This document shows, piece after piece, positions 33,721-41,670 of a DNA stretch of 45,216 nucleotides. The position numbers and the translations under genes are program-made. The notes below the pieces were generated by a model. The model made no database searches. It saw only the letters and a program-made list of their open reading frames with translations, and was not told the origin of the DNA. The stretch is from Anaerolineae bacterium. Lineage in GTDB: Bacteria > Chloroflexota > Anaerolineae > Anaerolineales > RBG-16-64-43. The stretch spans positions 529-45,744 of the forward strand of contig PLND01000042.1 of the NCBI GenBank assembly GCA_003141675.1, in the 5' to 3' direction. Position 1 is the first letter of the stretch, and each line of letters begins with the position of its first letter.

Positions 33721-34572
33721 ATGGAATCTTCGCAAAGCGACTTCACCAGCCCGCCAACCGATATCGCCCCGTCGAAGGGATGGGTCAGTCTGCGGCTGCG
33801 CGAACTTTGGGAATTCCGCGAACTTTTGTATTTTCTCACTTGGCGGGATATCAAGGTGCGCTACAAGCAAACCGTCCTCGGGGCGGCATGGGCGATCTTG
33901 CAGCCTTTCATGACCATGGTCGTCTTCAGCCTGTTCTTCGGCCGATTGGCACACATTTCCAGCGGCAGCAGTAACATCCCCTATCCCATCTTCAGTTACG
34001 CCGGATTGGTCCCTTGGACCTTTTTCGCCTACGGGCTGGCGCAATCATCGAACAGCCTGGTGGGCAACGCCCAACTGATCAAAAAGGTATTTTTTCCCCG
34101 GCTGGTTGTGCCGATTGCCAGCATTCTTTCCGGATTGGTGGATTTTGCCCTGGCGTTTATCGTGCTGTTGGGGATGATGCTGGTTTTCGGAATTGCGCCG
34201 ACGATCAACGTGATATTTTTGCCGTTTTTCTTGCTGCTTGCCTTTATCACTGCGCTGGGTGTGGGGCTGTGGCTCTCGGCGCTCAATGTGGAATATCGCG
34301 ACGTTCAGTATATGGTTCCTTTTCTGGTCCAATTCTGGATGTTCATCAGCCCGGTGGCTTATCCCAGCAGCTTGCTGAGCGGGCCGTGGAGAACCTTGTA
34401 CGGGCTCAACCCGATGGTGGGAGTGCTCGACGGATTTCGTTGGGCGCTCCTGGGCAGCACCGGAGCACCAGGGCCGATGATCGGACTCTCCATCATCGTG
34501 GCGATCTTGATCCTGATATCGGGCGCTTTTTATTTCCGGCGCATGGAACGCAATTTCGCGGATGTGGTGTGA
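33721..34572 (+). CDS. ABC-2 type polysaccharide export permease (Wzm/TagG-like)
   Basis: 283 residues with about six membrane helices. The N-terminal cytoplasmic stretch LRELWEFRELLYFLTWRDIKVRYKQTVLGAAWAILQPF is the well-known entry motif of Wzm/TagG/KpsM permeases. The last helices end with YFRRMERNFADVV, also typical. It exports undecaprenyl-linked glycans across the cytoplasmic membrane together with the ATPase encoded immediately downstream (2-base gap). No clear Shine-Dalgarno precedes the ATG, which may reflect the cassette insertion directly upstream. Confidence 0.93.
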   Translation: MESSQSDFTSPPTDIAPSKGWVSLRLRELWEFRELLYFLTWRDIKVRYKQTVLGAAWAILQPFMTMVVFSLFFGRLAHISSGSSNIPYPIFSYAGLVPWTFFAYGLAQSSNSLVGNAQLIKKVFFPRLVVPIASILSGLVDFALAFIVLLGMMLVFGIAPTINVIFLPFFLLLAFITALGVGLWLSALNVEYRDVQYMVPFLVQFWMFISPVAYPSSLLSGPWRTLYGLNPMVGVLDGFRWALLGSTGAPGPMIGLSIIVAILILISGAFYFRRMERNFADVV

Positions 34573-34574
34573 CG

Positions 34575-35960
34575 ATGGGCGATCTGGTCATCCGTTCGGA
34601 ACAACTGAGTAAACGGTACCGCATCGGCGCGTTGCAGCAGGGTTATCGCACCTTGCGCGAAACGCTTGTGGATCTGGCCAAAGCCCCCTACCGTGCGGCT
34701 CGGAGGGCCGTCCGGCGCGAATCGAAACCCGGTGAGCAATTGATCTGGGCCCTCCGGGATATCGACTTCGAAGTCCATCAGGGGGAAGTTTTGGGAATCA
34801 TCGGACGGAATGGCGCGGGGAAAAGCACACTCCTGAAGGTGCTCTCCCGGATCACCGAACCCACCACCGGCCGGGTGCGGGTGGCGGGCCGCGTCGGATC
34901 GCTGCTCGAGGTGGGCACCGGTTTTCATCCGGAGCTGACCGGCCGGGAGAACATTTACCTCAACGGCGCCATCCTCGGCATGCGCAACGCCGAGATCGAC
35001 CAACGCTTCGACGAGATCGTGGCGTTCTCGGAAATCGAAAAATTCATCGATACCCCCGTCAAACATTATTCGAGCGGGATGTTCCTGCGGCTGGCTTTCG
35101 CCGTGGCGGCCCACCTCACTCCCGAAATTCTCCTGGTGGATGAGGTCCTGGCGGTGGGAGATGAACGCTTCCAGAAGAAATGCATGGGCAAGATGGAAAG
35201 CGTGGGCAAAGAGGGACGCACAGTGCTGTTTGTCTCGCATAACATGAACGCCATTCAACGCCTCTGTCAGCGCGTGATCCTGCTCGAGGACGGCAAGGTC
35301 CGTGCCGATGGCGAGACCTCCGAAGTCATCTCCGAGTACCTGAATGCCGACCGCTCGGAAGCGGAATGCAAAGAATGGAGCGAACCGGCGCTGGCTCCCG
35401 GCGACGAAACAGCGCGGCTCAAACGGGTGCGTTTGCTGGACCGTAGCAACGCCCTTTGTTCTTCGTTTGAAATTCGCGAACCGGTGCAAATTGAAGTGGA
35501 ATATTGGGCCTTTAACCCCGAATATCCATTCATGCCCATCCTCCTGATTCATAATGAGAATAGCGTCTGTGTGCTGGAGTCGGCCGCCAACCACGATCCG
35601 GCGTACAACGGAAAATCCCGCCGCAGGGGGATTTACCGGAGCGTGTGCACGATTCCGGGGAATTTCCTCAACGAAGGCATGTACAATGTGGATGTTCTCG
35701 TGCGGGTGCTCGTCCCGCGCCAGTATTTCATCCGCGAATCGAATCTGCTCTCCTTCCGGGTTCAGGATAGCGGGTCGGGCCTTTCGGTAAAGGGCGACTT
35801 CCCGAAGGCGTGGTCCGGTGTGGTGGCGCCGATGCTCCCGTGGGAGACCGAGGTTCGCCCGCTGGGCTCCGGTGTGGGGACGCCAGGTTCACCGCATAAG
35901 ACGATCGTCCCCGCTTCAGTTTCCGCGGAGGGAAAATCTCCGCCCAAGAAAAAAAAGTAA
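34575..35960 (+). CDS. ABC polysaccharide export ATPase with C-terminal glycan-recognition domain (Wzt-like)
   Basis: 461 residues from ATG 34575. ATPase part (1-250): Walker A GRNGAGKST (77-85), LLEVGTGFHPELTGREN, signature HYSSGM near 169, Walker B ILLVDEVLAVGD near 192 and FVSHNM. The C-terminal domain (about 265-430, beta-rich, EIREPVQIEVEYWAF to VDVLVRVLV) resembles Wzt-C, which in O9a systems binds the terminal modification of the finished chain. The adjoining methyltransferase gene fits such a capping mark. The last 30 residues are Pro/Ser/Lys-rich (SPPKKKK). An open frame upstream of 34575 is the shadow of wzm. Confidence 0.93.
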   Translation: MGDLVIRSEQLSKRYRIGALQQGYRTLRETLVDLAKAPYRAARRAVRRESKPGEQLIWALRDIDFEVHQGEVLGIIGRNGAGKSTLLKVLSRITEPTTGRVRVAGRVGSLLEVGTGFHPELTGRENIYLNGAILGMRNAEIDQRFDEIVAFSEIEKFIDTPVKHYSSGMFLRLAFAVAAHLTPEILLVDEVLAVGDERFQKKCMGKMESVGKEGRTVLFVSHNMNAIQRLCQRVILLEDGKVRADGETSEVISEYLNADRSEAECKEWSEPALAPGDETARLKRVRLLDRSNALCSSFEIREPVQIEVEYWAFNPEYPFMPILLIHNENSVCVLESAANHDPAYNGKSRRRGIYRSVCTIPGNFLNEGMYNVDVLVRVLVPRQYFIRESNLLSFRVQDSGSGLSVKGDFPKAWSGVVAPMLPWETEVRPLGSGVGTPGSPHKTIVPASVSAEGKSPPKKKK

Positions 35961-35978
35961 CGGGAAGGCGCAGCGAGC

Positions 35979-36587
35979 ATGGCGGATGACCGGACGGTTC
36001 TGGATTTTTACGCCCAGCGCTGGGAGCAGTATGGATATGATACCCGCGCGCTCGGAATCGGCAGCCGCGAGTCCCAGGAGATACGCTTTGCCATCTTGAC
36101 GCAGATTGCCGATCTGCGGGGCGCTTCGATCTTGGATGTGGGGTGCGGGTTCGGCGATTTGCAGTCGTACCTGGAAGGAAAGGGGATCGCGGTGCGCTAT
36201 TCGGGGTTGGATCTGCAGCCGGCTTTCATCGAAGAAGCGCGTCGGCGACATCCCGCGGGCGAATTTCACTGCACCGATATCGAGCGCTTCGAACCCGCCG
36301 CGCACTTCGATTTCGTCTTCGTCAGCGGAACCTTCAACGTGAAGTTCCGCGACGATCAGGAAGCCTGGGTGTTCCGCATGTTGCGGAAAATGTTCTCGAT
36401 GGCGGAGCGCGGGGTGGGAGTCAACCTGCTCAGCACGTATTACGATCCGGACCACTATCGCGCGGACATGTTCTATTGTTCGCCGGAGCGCGCGTTCACC
36501 GAAGCGCAGGCCATCACGCGCCGGGTCACCCTTCGCCATGATTATCTGCCCCACGATTTCACCCTCTATTTTTACCGGAAAGGATGA
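35979..36587 (+). CDS. SAM-dependent methyltransferase
   Basis: 202 residues. SAM-binding motif I is ILDVGCGFGDLQSYL (about 49-63), motif II region SGLDLQPAFIEEARRRHP, and FDFVFVSGTFNV is the post-motif strand. Opening VLDFYAQRWEQYG resembles glycan-locus methyltransferases that modify a terminal sugar. Located right after the Wzt-like ATPase, so it may place the chain-terminating methyl group that Wzt-C recognises; acceptor atom and sugar are unknown. Confidence 0.87.
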   Translation: MADDRTVLDFYAQRWEQYGYDTRALGIGSRESQEIRFAILTQIADLRGASILDVGCGFGDLQSYLEGKGIAVRYSGLDLQPAFIEEARRRHPAGEFHCTDIERFEPAAHFDFVFVSGTFNVKFRDDQEAWVFRMLRKMFSMAERGVGVNLLSTYYDPDHYRADMFYCSPERAFTEAQAITRRVTLRHDYLPHDFTLYFYRKG

Positions 36588-36590
36588 GCG

Positions 36591-37244
36591 ATGAAACTCC
36601 TTGCGATCGGCGCGCATCTGGACGACATCGAAATCGGCTGCGGGGGGACGCTGGCGCAGGCCGTCCACAGCGGATGGGAAACGCACATGCTCGTCCTCTC
36701 CCACTCGGATTATTCGGACCTGGACGGAACGGTCTTCCGCACCGACGACCAGGGGATGCGCGAGGGGAAGGAAGCCGCCCGACGCTTGGGCGGTGTGGAA
36801 CTCACGGTGCTGGAGTTTCCCACCAAGCAGATCCCGTACGATTTCCACGTCGTCGAAGCCATCGAGGTTTCCCTGCGGCAGATCAAGCCGGACGTCATCC
36901 TCACCCACTGGCCCCACGACACGCACCAGGATCACCGCGCCACATCGCTGGCCTCGATTTCCGCGGCGCGCTATTTCAACTCGATTCTTTTCTACGAACC
37001 GATGACGCCCTCGGGACGGTCCTACTCGCCGTTTCGCCCGCAGGTGTACGTCGCCGTGCCGCCGGAGGCCGTCCAGGCCAAACGGGAATCGCTCCTCGCG
37101 CACGATTCCCAATACAAAAAGTATGGCGACATCTGGCTGGACGCGGTCATCGCCCGCGGCGTGCACCGCGGTTACGAAATCGGCGTGGGCCATGCGGAGT
37201 GTTATGAGACACTGCGCTGGCAGTGGAACCTCGACCTGCGATAA
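36591..37244 (+). CDS. PIG-L/LmbE family N-deacetylase
   Basis: 217 residues, starts three bases after the previous stop. AIGAHLDDIEIGCGGTL is the metal site, with His and the double Asp in place (usual AHPDDxE; here Leu replaces Pro). HWPHDTHQDHRAT carries the further metal His residues. The family removes N-acetyl groups from GlcNAc-containing lipids, mycothiol or antibiotic precursors. In this locus it probably de-acetylates a GlcNAc-type residue of the exported glycan or its lipid-linked form. Confidence 0.92.
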   Translation: MKLLAIGAHLDDIEIGCGGTLAQAVHSGWETHMLVLSHSDYSDLDGTVFRTDDQGMREGKEAARRLGGVELTVLEFPTKQIPYDFHVVEAIEVSLRQIKPDVILTHWPHDTHQDHRATSLASISAARYFNSILFYEPMTPSGRSYSPFRPQVYVAVPPEAVQAKRESLLAHDSQYKKYGDIWLDAVIARGVHRGYEIGVGHAECYETLRWQWNLDLR

Positions 37245-37247
37245 CCC

Positions 37248-37928
37248 ATGAAACGGGTTGCCATCCACCAACCCGAGCACCTGCCTTGGCTCGGGTACCT
37301 CGACAAAGCCCGCCACGCGGATTGTTTCGTTTTCCTCGATACGGTCGCCTTCAAAAAGAACTACTTCGAGAATCGAAACCGGATCCGCACACCCCAGGGC
37401 TGGGCCTGGGTGACCGTACCGATCCTCACCAAGGGCAAATTCGGCCAGGCGTTTACCGAAGTGGAAATCAATAACGCGGCGCGCTGGCCGGAAGTGTATT
37501 ACCGGACGCTGCTTCAAAATTATTCGAAAACCCCGCATTGGAAGAAATATGCCGCGCCATTGGAAGAAATTTTCCTCCGGCCCTGGACACATCTGGCGGA
37601 CCTGAACCTGGCGCTGATCGAATTTCTTTGGTCCGCATTTGACATCCCAACCCCAACCTTGCGTGCTTCGGCGCTCCATTCGACCGGGAAGAAGAGCAAT
37701 CTTCTGCTGGACATCTGCCGGAAAACGGGAGCAACGGAGTATCTTTCCGGGCCGAGCGGGAAGGACTATCTCGACGAATCGATTTTCTCAGCCGAAGGGA
37801 TCGCGGTGAAGTATCATGAGTTCCATCATCCGGAATATTCGCAGGCATTCTCTCCCTTCGTCCCCGGGATGGCAAGCATCGATCTGTTGTTTAATGAAGG
37901 TCCGGACGGAATCCGCCGTTTGGATTAA
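37248..37928 (+). CDS. WbqC-like family protein
   Basis: 226 residues. VAIHQPEHLPWLGYLDKARHADCFVFLDTVAFKKN is the classic WbqC start, followed by NRNRIRTPQGWAWVTVPI and near the end GMASIDLLFNEGPDG. The family is widespread in O-antigen and capsule loci. It is commonly considered to act on an amino sugar, but its reaction is not firmly established. Its pairing here with a PIG-L deacetylase, which would free an amino group, is consistent with the WbqC protein modifying that amine (inference). Confidence 0.9.
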   Translation: MKRVAIHQPEHLPWLGYLDKARHADCFVFLDTVAFKKNYFENRNRIRTPQGWAWVTVPILTKGKFGQAFTEVEINNAARWPEVYYRTLLQNYSKTPHWKKYAAPLEEIFLRPWTHLADLNLALIEFLWSAFDIPTPTLRASALHSTGKKSNLLLDICRKTGATEYLSGPSGKDYLDESIFSAEGIAVKYHEFHHPEYSQAFSPFVPGMASIDLLFNEGPDGIRRLD

Positions 37929-37949
37929 CGCTCTGGCAAGAGGCGCTCG

Positions 37950-39125
37950 ATGACATCCGCCCTGCTGAAAATTTTGCAGATCCATCCGTTTCTGAAAGGG
38001 GATGGATTAAACCCCCGGGCCGGGGGAAAATCGCGCCTCTCCCTTCAGCTTTCCAGGGAACTGGCGTTACACGGACAGACGGTGGCCATTTTTCCTTTTC
38101 CGGAACCCATCCTGGAAAAGGCATACACGATCGAGAACGGAGCCATGCCGCTCAGCCTGCTTCCCACCGCGCGGATCCCGCCGCTGAAAAAAATCGGATG
38201 GTATTTCTGGACGGCGTCTCGTTTGCCCCTGGACGACCGATCCGGCCACGCAGCGCGGATGGGAGCGATGTTTCTCGCCGGGCTGGACGACGCGGTGAAG
38301 GAATTCCGACCGGATATCATCCACAACCACGCTTCGTTTTCGGATTTCCCGTTGTACTATCACGCGCTGGGTTTGCGGACCCCTCTCTTTTTAACCCACC
38401 ATACCCATGAAGCCGGGCAGCACCTGGATAGTTACCGCAGACTGATCTTTACGTCCGAGGCATTGCGGGCCCTGGTTTGCGGCTCAGACGGTTCGCTCCT
38501 AGAGCGCACGCGCTTAATCCGACCGGCGGTGGACAAACTATATTCCGACCCGTCGGTTTCCGTTGCGACGCGACGGAAAGGAATCCTCTTTGTCGGCGGA
38601 CTGCGGCTGGATAAGGGGTTGCAGAATCTCCTCGCCGCGTACGCGCATTCCTCCGCGCTGCGCAAAGTGCCGCTGCGGATCTGCGGCATCGGTCCGGAGC
38701 GGGAGCGGTTCGAGAAGTTCGCCCAATCGCACCGGATCCCGGCGGTGTTTCTGGGCAGGGTTTCCCCCGAAGGCGTTCGGCGGGAAATGCTCGCCGCGCA
38801 ACTGTTGGTCAATCCGAGCCCGGCGGAAGGGTTCAGCCTGGCCCTGGCCGAGGCGATGTGCTGCGGGACGGCGGTGATCGGCTGGAAACCGCAGCTCGAG
38901 GAAACCGAGAAACTCCTGCATTTGGAATGCGGGGTTGGATTCGATCCGGCTTCGTCTTCGCCGGAAGCGCTGGTCGTTGTAATAATGAAATGGCTTAATC
39001 GAAAGGACATCCGTTCCCTCCGATATCGGGAGCAGCTTTCTTTGGGCGCACGTAAATTCTTTTCCATGGAACGCTATACCGCTGAAAATCTCGTCGCGTA
39101 CGAGGAAGTATTGGAGGAAGGTTGA
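37950..39125 (+). CDS. GT4 family glycosyltransferase, paralogue 1
   Basis: 391 residues. AGAGG precedes the ATG. N-terminal KILQIHPFLKGDGLNPRAGGKSRLSLQLSREL is shared in pattern with the two following genes. The GT-B C-terminal half has GILFVGGLRLDKGLQNLL and the EGFSLALAEAMCCG E-x7-E motif that binds the nucleotide sugar. A retaining transferase acting in the cytoplasm on the lipid-linked glycan is expected; donor and acceptor are unknown. Confidence 0.9.
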   Translation: MTSALLKILQIHPFLKGDGLNPRAGGKSRLSLQLSRELALHGQTVAIFPFPEPILEKAYTIENGAMPLSLLPTARIPPLKKIGWYFWTASRLPLDDRSGHAARMGAMFLAGLDDAVKEFRPDIIHNHASFSDFPLYYHALGLRTPLFLTHHTHEAGQHLDSYRRLIFTSEALRALVCGSDGSLLERTRLIRPAVDKLYSDPSVSVATRRKGILFVGGLRLDKGLQNLLAAYAHSSALRKVPLRICGIGPERERFEKFAQSHRIPAVFLGRVSPEGVRREMLAAQLLVNPSPAEGFSLALAEAMCCGTAVIGWKPQLEETEKLLHLECGVGFDPASSSPEALVVVIMKWLNRKDIRSLRYREQLSLGARKFFSMERYTAENLVAYEEVLEEG

Positions 39126-39186
39126 TCTTCCGCGGTCGGCCAAGCGAATCCTTTGGTGGAGTTTTCCGCTCCAGGCCTTGAAGCCC

Positions 39187-40347
39187 ATGCGCATTCTGCA
39201 AATTCAGACCTATCTTCGTTCCGAACGGGTGAACCCGAGAGCCGGGGGGAAATCAAGAATCTCCCTGATGCTCGCGCGCTATCTCGTGGAAGCGGGACAC
39301 GAGGTGGCGGTCTATCCGTGGCCGGAACGGATTTGGGGAAAGACCGCGGAGTTTGCCGTTTCTCCGAACGCCCCGGCCCGGATTTATCCAACCCTGGCGC
39401 TGCCCACGTACTCAAAAATCCTTCCCGATGCCTTCCGGTTGAGCAGGACCCGTTTTTTCGGAACCGATCGACATTCCTTGTTTCAAGATATGTGTTTCCT
39501 CGAAGGGTTGCGGCTGGCCATCGATCAATTCCGACCGGATATTTTCCATTGCCAGCAAACCGAATCCGATATTCCCCCCTTGCTCCGAATCCTGAAAAAA
39601 TCCGTGCCGACCGTTCTGACGCATCACTCCGGCCGTTCCGGCCATTATCTGGAAACGTACGACCGGATTATCTTCCTCAGTCGATCGATGCAGCAGGAAG
39701 TCTGCCGCCGGTCCGGCTATCCGCTCGAAAAATCCCAAGTGATCTACATTCCAATATCGGACGAATTCCTGCACGGGAGCGTAGTTCCGGCGGATGAGCG
39801 GAGAGGAATCGTCAGCGTCGGGGGGCTGAAGGACGCCAAAGGGATCGACCTGTTGCTCGCGGCGTACCATCAGAGCCGGTCGTTGCGGAACCATCCGCTG
39901 CATCTGTGCGGAACCGGGCCGGATGAAGAGCGGTACAAGGAATATGCAATCCAACACCGCCTACCGGTCGTTTTTCACGGCCGGGTATCCACTCCGGAGA
40001 TCCGGCGGATCGTTTCGCGGGCAAAGCTCCTGGTCAACCCGAGCCGGATGGAAGGTTTTTCGGTGGCTCTCCTGGAAGCCCTGGCCTGCGGGACGCCGGT
40101 CGTCGGATGGGCTGACCAGGTGAACGAACTGACGGAGGAGTGGCGCCGGCCGGTGGGCTTTGCCTTTGACGGACGCCGTCAACCGGCGGAGGATCTGGCG
40201 GCTTTGGTGGTACGTGCGTTGGCAGACCCGGTCGGGCGGACGGCGTCTCGAAAGGAACTTTCCAGGTTGGCAAGAGAAGCGTTTTCCATGAAACGGTACG
40301 GATCGGAAATGGTCCGGGTATACGCGGAAATGCGTCTGGTGAAATAA
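39187..40347 (+). CDS. GT4 family glycosyltransferase, paralogue 2
   Basis: 386 residues from ATG 39187, chosen because MRILQIQTYL aligns with the starts of both neighbours; a TTG at 39178 is in frame. N-terminus RAGGKSRISLMLARYLVEAGHEVAVYPWPERI parallels paralogue 1. Sugar-nucleotide motif is EGFSVALLEALACG, and GIVSVGGLKDAKGIDLLLAAY is the hinge strand. There is a 61-base gap from the previous gene, the longest within this triplet. Confidence 0.9.
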   Translation: MRILQIQTYLRSERVNPRAGGKSRISLMLARYLVEAGHEVAVYPWPERIWGKTAEFAVSPNAPARIYPTLALPTYSKILPDAFRLSRTRFFGTDRHSLFQDMCFLEGLRLAIDQFRPDIFHCQQTESDIPPLLRILKKSVPTVLTHHSGRSGHYLETYDRIIFLSRSMQQEVCRRSGYPLEKSQVIYIPISDEFLHGSVVPADERRGIVSVGGLKDAKGIDLLLAAYHQSRSLRNHPLHLCGTGPDEERYKEYAIQHRLPVVFHGRVSTPEIRRIVSRAKLLVNPSRMEGFSVALLEALACGTPVVGWADQVNELTEEWRRPVGFAFDGRRQPAEDLAALVVRALADPVGRTASRKELSRLAREAFSMKRYGSEMVRVYAEMRLVK

Positions 40348-40353
40348 GGGAAG

Positions 40354-41505
40354 ATGCGCATTCTTCAAGTTCACCCGTTGATGAAATCCGAAGCCCTCTC
40401 GCCCTCAGCCGGCGGCATGGCCCGGGCGTCGCTGCAGCTCACCCGTTTGCTCGTCGAGCGGGGCCACGACGTGCAGGTCCTGCCCATCCCGGAAGGGGTC
40501 GGAAGCCGCGAGTTGTGGGAGGTGACGCCCGGCCGGTCGGTGGAGGTTGCGGCGGCAATGCACATCCCGGGGTGGAAGGATAGCGCGTGGTTGCCGCAGG
40601 CGCTCGTGCGGTTGAAACCGTTGCCCGCGGGGATCAAAAATTATTTCTACGATGCGCTCGCACTGACCGCGTTGCGCCGCGAGATCCTATTTTTTCGTCC
40701 CGATATCATCCATAACCATCTCGCCCGTCGGCCGTTTCCGCGGCTCGCCCGGGCTCTCGGCCGGGGCGGCAAAGTGCTGCTCACCCATCATCACGGAGAG
40801 ATGGGCGAAGATTTGGGTGCATATGACCGGATCGTATTTCCTTCGCGCGCTTCCCGAGCGATGATCGCCGCGGAGAGCCGGTATCCCTTGGAGCGCACAC
40901 GGGTTATCTACAATCCGGTGGCGCCGGTATTCGGCCAGCACCGTCCGGAGCGGAGGAATCCCCGCGAAGGAATAGTATTCGTCGGCGCCGTGCGGAAAAG
41001 AAAAGGTATTGATTTATTATTGGACGCGTATCGATCGGATCGCCGGCTTCGGAGGGAACCGCTGTATATCCTCGGCGCCGGAGAGGACATGGCCTTGGTG
41101 GATCAGGCGGTAAAGGAAGGCCTCCCTGTGCATTATCTGGGGAAACTTAACCCGCAGGAAGTGGCGGCAAGATTGAGAAGTGCCAAACTGGTGGCGATTC
41201 CAAGCCGCCTCGAGGGGTTCAGCATCGCTATTCTGGAGGCAATTTGCTGCGGGGCGCCGGTGGTGGCCTGGGCGCCCCAGGTGCGAGAAGTGGAATCGCT
41301 TCTGGGTTTCCCCATCGGCGCACCGTTCGACGGCCGAACGCAAACGGCACAGGAGTTGGCGGCGGGCATCCGCGGCGTTTTAGACGGCGATCTTGCATCA
41401 TCCACAAACCGGCGCAGGATGGCGGAAGCGGCGCGCGAGGCGTTCAACGAAGAACACTGCGTCGACGACTATCTGGATTTGTACCGCGAGGTGATCGGGG
41501 CGTGA
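40354..41505 (+). CDS. GT4 family glycosyltransferase, paralogue 3
   Basis: 383 residues, ATG 40354 after AAGGGAAG. MRILQVHPLMKSEALSPSAGGMARASLQLTRLL again follows the shared N-terminal pattern. GIVFVGAVRKRKGIDLLLDAY and EGFSIAILEAICCG complete the GT-B signature. It is six bases after paralogue 2 and is the last gene of the glycan run. Three related but clearly diverged enzymes in a row suggest three different linkages in one repeating unit or cap. Confidence 0.9.
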   Translation: MRILQVHPLMKSEALSPSAGGMARASLQLTRLLVERGHDVQVLPIPEGVGSRELWEVTPGRSVEVAAAMHIPGWKDSAWLPQALVRLKPLPAGIKNYFYDALALTALRREILFFRPDIIHNHLARRPFPRLARALGRGGKVLLTHHHGEMGEDLGAYDRIVFPSRASRAMIAAESRYPLERTRVIYNPVAPVFGQHRPERRNPREGIVFVGAVRKRKGIDLLLDAYRSDRRLRREPLYILGAGEDMALVDQAVKEGLPVHYLGKLNPQEVAARLRSAKLVAIPSRLEGFSIAILEAICCGAPVVAWAPQVREVESLLGFPIGAPFDGRTQTAQELAAGIRGVLDGDLASSTNRRRMAEAAREAFNEEHCVDDYLDLYREVIGA

Positions 41506-41670
41506 CGGTTCCCGCCGGGATGTGAGTTGCGCTCCGTCCCCTCTCTGCGGCGGTGGAGACCCGGGGAGAGGTAAAAGATTTATTAATTAATTCCTCCCCA
41601 AGAAGAATTGACCCATTTTTGGTTGCGTGGTTGATGGGAATCGGGTATTCTAAAAGTGGAGATATGAGAT

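Noticed and set aside
34014-34574. Long upstream in-frame extension of the Wzt-like ATPase
   Set aside because: It is the alternate frame of the permease gene; ATG 34575 directly after the permease stop fits the family N-terminus.
35916-37679. 587-residue minus-strand open frame opposite the methyltransferase, deacetylase and WbqC genes
   Set aside because: It spans three clearly real plus-strand genes and has an Arg/His-rich shadow composition with no recognisable domain.
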